Both the position numbers and the translations under genes were made by a program. Below are positions 59,192 to 64,000 of a stretch of DNA of 64,000 nt, piece after piece. The notes beneath the pieces were generated by a model. That model worked only from the letters and a program-made list of their open reading frames with translations, was not told the DNA's origin and made no database searches. Positions within the stretch are counted from its first letter, which is position 1, and each line of letters starts with the position of its first letter. This stretch comes from Syncephalastrum monosporum B8922 (Eukaryota; Mucoromycota; Mucoromycetes; Mucorales; Syncephalastraceae). The stretch is taken from NCBI GenBank assembly GCA_000697355.1, contig JNEN01000817.1, positions 1 to 64,000 of the forward strand, written 5' to 3'.

Positions 59192-60831
59192 CTAATTTCT
59201 GCCGAAGAATTTGAACATAATCTTGCGAACAAAGGAGGAAAGGACCTCAGGCTCATCCTGATAAAAGGACATGATGATGGCCATGGCCAAACTCGTCAAC
59301 ATCACCTCGAAGTGCTGAATGCGCACAATTAATTTCCGCTGATACAGAATCTGATAGAGGCTCTTGAGTGCAATGGGCAGGCAGTACAAGGCCAACTCGC
59401 CACGTCGCTTCTTTTCCTCGAGGAACAGGGCCGGATATGAGCAGAAGAAGCCAAAGATGCCATAAAGGTATTTGCTGTTGGTCGTCAAGAGACCAGCGTC
59501 GAGAGCTTTACGATGCATGCAGATCTGGTATTGGTAAAGCATGACAAAGAGACCGAGGAAAGAACATGACTTGAGCGTAGCAAATGCAGTCTTTGAAAGC
59601 ATTTGACCAGGGCTGCATAACACGATGAGTCGAACGAAATACAGATAGCTTGCTTCTTTTTTTTTTTTCTTGTTTATGTCTGCTACCTTTTGGTGAACTG
59701 GCCAGTGCGGAATAAAAGCATAGGAACAAAGTGAAGGGTGCCGTAAATTGGAAGCATGCCTTGACAGACCTTAAGGAACCGCTCCAAGGCAGTAACTTGG
59801 CAACCGTCGATCCAGGGATGAATCACCTCGCAAGGTAATGCGGGTGGGTGCTGAGGAATCTCCTTTGCAATCGCAAGCGCGTTAGGCGTAGGTCGGTATT
59901 GCTTAATGATCTCCAAAGTCTCGGAAGAAGAGATGGGAAATCCTCGGACGTTCTTTGCGTTCAGCTGAAGCACGTCCTTGGGCACTCTGGCTGTTTTAAG
60001 CATGAAACTGTAGTAGCCCGGAGCGAGGGTATCCGGTTGCATCTAAGCGCGACCGATTAACGTCATATATCGTCCGCTACTGGGTGCCTTACGGTATAAG
60101 CATAAAGGATCTGAGCACAGCAGATACCAAAGAGGAGGGCATCGCCGTTCTTGAAATGAAGGATATCTCTTGCCTTGCCTGCATTGTATCCGCCCTGGAG
60201 AGCACGCACGAGTAACTGCTGGGCAATATCCACGCGTCGATCGGCTCTTTCACACAAAATGGCGAGTCCAGCCACGCCGCCCGCGACAAACCCATTTAGA
60301 CGGTCGTCCTTGTCTCGATAGATCCGCATCCCGTTGTTGACCAATTTCCACAGGAACGCAAATACGCCAAACATGCTACCGAAGCGGATCGCCGTTTCAT
60401 GTTTGAAAGATGCTTCCAGGATAGCAGAAAAGCGCGCTCTATTTGGATCACCGTTATGGCAGCTTTAGTAAGACGTAATAGAGAATAGTCATGCTTTTTT
60501 CCCCTTCCAATTTCCACTGTACCTCTTGCGAAGGACACGCAGCAAGTACAGACAGAAGTTGACACCACCCCGGAGGCCATACGCAAGCAGGAATGCACCT
60601 ATGGCAAGTGGAAGAGTCAGCGCTTAATTTCGCTTCTATATAACTGATTCGATCCGTACGAGCTCCGCCTTTTGTTGCATGGATTAAAAGGTCAGGCAAG
60701 TTGTTGGGACGAGGCCAGGTCTTTTTCTGTTCAGTGATATCAGCATACGAGGCTGGATCGCGATGCAGCTTGGCTTTCAGCCGCTGGTAGGAGGTTGTGC
60801 GCTGACTGGCCTGAAGCCTCTTTGCATCCAT
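59192..60831 (-). CDS. TMEM135-family protein
   Basis: Five exons: 60831-60660, 60598-60523, 60438-60093, 60042-59687, 59612-59192 (456 aa; human TMEM135 is 458). Landmarks are LRGGVNFCLYLLRVLRKR near residue 75, the Gly-rich membrane segment FVAGGVAGLAIL, then HPWIDGCQVTALERFLKVC and VPMLLFRTGQF. The last part is hydrophobic with several helices. Animal TMEM135 affects mitochondrial dynamics and peroxisomal lipid traffic, and the family is distantly related to Tim17/22/23 proteins. The role in fungi is not established. All four junctions are GT-AG and in phase. Confidence 0.88.
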
Positions 60832-61061
60832 CGAGCTTGGGAGGTGTGACAAAAAAAAGAGGAGCAAGAAAAGAAAAAAAGGCAGTGAAAAAAAAAGAAA
60901 ATGCTGTCCAGCATCGACGCAGACCGGTGGCGGTGCTTCAAGCCATGGTTTCACAGAACCGAAGTTTGGGGGGATTTGCTTTCCAATTTTCATGCGCTTT
61001 TTCTAGGGGCGGCTATTGATTATTTCTTGCTTTTTTACTTCATTCGCTTGTACCTTTTCTA

Positions 61062-62405
61062 CTCTCTATTAAAAGAATGTTGAAGACTTTTCTCCAGAAA
61101 TTTATAGGAAAAATAGGCGAAAAATACAAGAAATCCATAGGGAAATTGGCAGTGACGTGCCTTTCCTGACATACAGGTTGCATGTATTCGGTATCTACAT
61201 ACTGTATCTGCATACACATAGAGGAAAGCCTTGCAGCATGATTTTCATGATGTTTCTATCGGCAACTGGGTACGACGCCCCCGGCAAAGGGATCTGGGAG
61301 CCTTACGCCAAGCTAGCCTTCGAATTGGACAGGAGAGACCTGAAGTACAAGTGCAAGCTGTGATGACCCGCAGCTGCACGCGAAGGGGCTTATCTGCAAA
61401 AGACACAGTTTGGAGGGCTACAAATGACCGCAGCAAAGCGATCGCGAAGCTGGCTGTCTTATGGAGTCATATCATACGCCGAAAGCCGATACGAATTTTT
61501 TATATATTCCAGCATGATATGAAACCATAAAGCCTGATCTATGCACTGCTCTACCAAAGATATACGTGGCTATCATTAGCACGTAGATCATATGACTAAA
61601 TGCTAGCATGCCATAAGATGACTCGTCTGTGGTTATTCTTTATACGCCTTGATTCTGTGAGAACTGTTTGACACGTCTTCCGCGGAAACATATGGCATCA
61701 ATGCTCTTTACATAAGGACTCTGTTCTCTATCGGCAAACGCATACTACGTAATAGCAAAGTAAGCCAATGAGACCTTTGAGACGCGACAAATATCTGACC
61801 TCAATACCTGACAGGATCTCTTTTCTCGTGCCTTATTCTTTCCCAATGGCAGACACGGTTTATGTAATTTCATGAAAGTCCATCGACGTGAGTCTGTCTC
61901 ATAAAAAGAGCTCTGGTTTCTCCCACGTCCGCTTTTCTTCTTCTTTCTTTGTCCTTCTCAAAGTCTTTTTCTCCGGCAAGTACATTTATACATAGAACTA
62001 TGGGTATAATGTAACAGAGACAACATAGACGACACGAGGTCCCCCCAAGTCCCTCTGCCACCGGTTGCTCGTCCATGAACCGGTGTGCACGAAAGTAAGC
62101 TGTCGCGTTATAAGCACAATACATCGGACAGCTTTAACATTATTCCAACGTATACGTAGCTTGTTGTATTGCGTTTTCTTCACCTCCCGTCTTCTCTCCC
62201 GTTTGTGTCTCTCTTCCTCTCTTCCGCTCGCGCCCCTCCTCCCAGAGGTTTTCTTTTCCTTGCTTTTTTTCCTCTGTCCGTAAGTGAAGTGAACTGCAAT
62301 AAGAAACTAAAACATGTCAACATGTACTCAATTGACGTCAGATTCCGCTCCTTTTCCTTTCCGTTCCTTTTGTCCTCCTTGCTTTGTCCTCCTCCTCCGC
62401 CCTAG
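61062..62405 (-). repeat. Dispersed repeat family 1, copy C (inverted relative to copy A)
   Basis: The reverse complement aligns with about 5400-6950: the GGCAGAGGGACTT region (62054-62040), the poly-purine part (62290-62210), ACACGTCTTCCGCGGAA (61670-61686) and the core 61180-61530 against 6810-6450. The core aligns without indels over about 250 bp. The end TACTCTCTATT (61062) mirrors the right end of copy A. The left ~290 bp of copy A is missing here. Confidence 0.72.
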
Positions 62406-63490
62406 CCTACGGTAGAAGCTGGTAGTAATTTAAATCTCCAAACATAGGCATATTCCCAAATGTCTCCAGCGCCACCCATCATGGTAAGCGATTCACACCG
62501 GATGAAATATCCTGAAACATGGGTTTAACAAAACGAATTAGACGCGTGCCATCCACGGGCGCGTTAGTAAGATGAGGTGGCGGCCTGCCGCCTTGCGCGC
62601 GCAATAACGAACCCGGCTCTGCCGTAGGTATGTAGGAGTGCACGTCAATCGAACGGCCAACTGACTTTAGAATGAATCTCGATAGGCTAGTTTGCTAGAT
62701 AGTTAATCATTGCATTATGTACATATGTAATACTAATACACCCATAGAAGTAGGAAGCATTATCTGCTGCTTTGTATACCAGATTCTTTTCCTGATGTTG
62801 TTACATTCTCTGGCCATACCGTAGTTCTAACAAACACGCTGCAAGTGGTCTAATACCCTCATATCTTCAATAAACAAGCTGGGATCGGAAACACTATACC
62901 CAACAATGGTAAAGAAGGTGCTATAGTAAGATGAGTAATCAATAATCAGTATCATAGTTATCTGAAGTACTTTCTGTTATTAGTCATATTACACGTTGTT
63001 TTCATGACACGGCATGAGGCGTCAAGTAAAGCCGGATCAGCAAAGGTTCTGTACCCTACAAAAGGGAGTGCTGGTATACTAGATAGTGCCAGTAAGTTCA
63101 ATTCTTGGACGTTTACGAAAGAATACGAGTACAGCAAGGGGAGAATACGAAAATATTAGACAGGACCATCGGTCCGTAACCAGTATCAAATCGCAGGAAA
63201 AGTCACGGTTGACTACTCACTCTACCACATTAAAAATCACGGTAGGATGATAGTCTGTGTAGGATAATCTCGAGTAGGCATTTAGTAACACAAAGCTCAG
63301 ATTTATGTCTGCAACAGCTGCTATACATAGAAGTTTTTGCGGGTATTTGATTTATTGAGTCAGTCAGGGATATGATAGGGACTACTAGATTTGCGTTTCC
63401 TTCACATATGCGTCCATATCCATGGTCAGCTTTGCGCTGTTGCTCTGTCCATATGTTTTTGCATTTGCGTGTGAGAACCAGCCAGTGAAA
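62406..63490. other. AT-rich gap, no gene seen
   Basis: No open frame of note; contains short unrelated A/T-rich sequence. Likely 3' flank of the AT-hook gene at its right end. Confidence 0.5.
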
Positions 63491-64000
63491 TTATTTCTTG
63501 CTTTTCTTTGGCGGGCGTCCACGCGGTCGCTTGATGGGAGGTTCGTCCGCATTGGTAACAGCAGAAGATGTGTGGAAAGTTCGCTTGGGAGGCCGCCCTG
63601 GACCGCGCTTAAGTGTTTTGTGCAGGGACTTTTGGGCCGCTACATTCGTGCTTCGCGAGGGTTCATCCGATTGGCTAGCATGATTGCCTTCATCGATAAC
63701 CATGGGAATACGTCGTGGTTTGGCTGTGCTCGTCGAACTTTTACGCGGACGACCTGGTCCTCGCTTTAATGTACCAGTGGATGAAGAGGTCGTTTGGCTG
63801 ACAGGTGGGTTGTCCTTACGCGGACGTCCGCGTCGTTTTTTCGCTTTATCAACGGAAGATTGGACCTCCTGCTCAACGCTGACGGGATTCTTGCGTGGAC
63901 GTCCGCGCTTTCTCGGTATCGGTATCTCGATGGACGGCTGGGCCAGGTCCGCGTCTGCAGCGGAGACCTTACGCGAGGATTCGCGGGTACTGTTTATTTG
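63491..64000 (-). CDS. Multi-AT-hook protein, C-terminal part, cut by the window edge
   Basis: The frame is open from the right edge (64000) to a stop at 63493-63491, 169 residues visible. Five AT-hook cores occur in a row: RKRGRPRK, KRRGRPRK, RGPGRPRK, RGPGRPPK and RPRGRPPK. They are separated by Ser/Thr/Glu-rich linkers, and the last sits at the C-terminus before KSKK. AT-hooks bind the minor groove of AT-rich DNA, so a chromatin or transcription factor is likely. The N-terminal part, which would identify the protein, lies outside the window. Confidence 0.8.
   Translation of the reverse strand, partial: QINSTRESSRKVSAADADLAQPSIEIPIPRKRGRPRKNPVSVEQEVQSSVDKAKKRRGRPRKDNPPVSQTTSSSTGTLKRGPGRPRKSSTSTAKPRRIPMVIDEGNHASQSDEPSRSTNVAAQKSLHKTLKRGPGRPPKRTFHTSSAVTNADEPPIKRPRGRPPKKSKK

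Overview
The window is nuclear DNA of a fungus, most likely an early-diverging one of the Mucoromycota type (inference). The reasons are many short GT-AG introns of about 45-120 nt with CTAAC-like branch sites, fungal-type housekeeping proteins, Clr4-type heterochromatin machinery, and remnants of Ty3/gypsy chromoviruses and DIRS-like tyrosine-recombinase retroelements. Nothing bacterial, viral or CRISPR-like is present. Gene models below were built by hand from splice signals and continuous reading frame. Every multi-exon model listed closes in frame from start to stop.

Left arm, 1-23 kb, is repeat-rich. It opens with the 3' end and LTR of a chromodomain-bearing Ty3/gypsy element, inserted in the protease region of an older, opposite-strand gag-protease element. 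The 5' region of that older element is tandemly duplicated. A KMT1/Clr4 H3K9 methyltransferase gene follows at 3.4-5.1 kb. Then come a 1.8-kb dispersed repeat (family 1, with further copies at 8.6, 16.7 and 61-62 kb), a frameshifted gag, the eight-exon mitochondrial IF-2 gene (11.0-13.9 kb, minus), a decayed DIRS-like element (14.1-16.2 kb), a second dispersed repeat family, and an unidentified multi-exon pseudogene (17.2-19.9 kb).

Right arm, 23-61 kb, is gene-dense and conserved. In order: UBR1 N-recognin E3 ligase (+), UTP15 (-), ribosomal protein uL15/RPL28 (+), a three-unit ubiquitin fused to an AN1 zinc finger (-), a PAQR-family receptor (-), RNase P/MRP subunit RPP1 (+), a small coiled-coil protein (-), a metaxin (-), a secreted or type I Kelch membrane protein (-), PRP31 (+), a mitochondrial PDK/BCKDK-type kinase (-), a four-span MARVEL-like protein (-), a TM9/EMP70 nonaspanin (+), an F-box protein (+), and a TMEM135-family protein (-). 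The window ends with another family 1 copy and the C-terminus of a multi-AT-hook protein (-).

Functional links: UTP15 and RPL28 are head-to-head across 181 bp, and both serve ribosome production. UBR1 and the ubiquitin fusion belong to the ubiquitin system. PRP31 and RPP1 are RNA-processing factors. IF-2m, metaxin, the PDK-type kinase and probably TMEM135 serve mitochondria or other organelles. These look like ordinary neighbours rather than an operon-like system. The more unusual items are the triple-ubiquitin-AN1 fusion, the non-coding repeat family with an indel-free core, the unidentified pseudogene, and the chromovirus next to the H3K9 methyltransferase gene.
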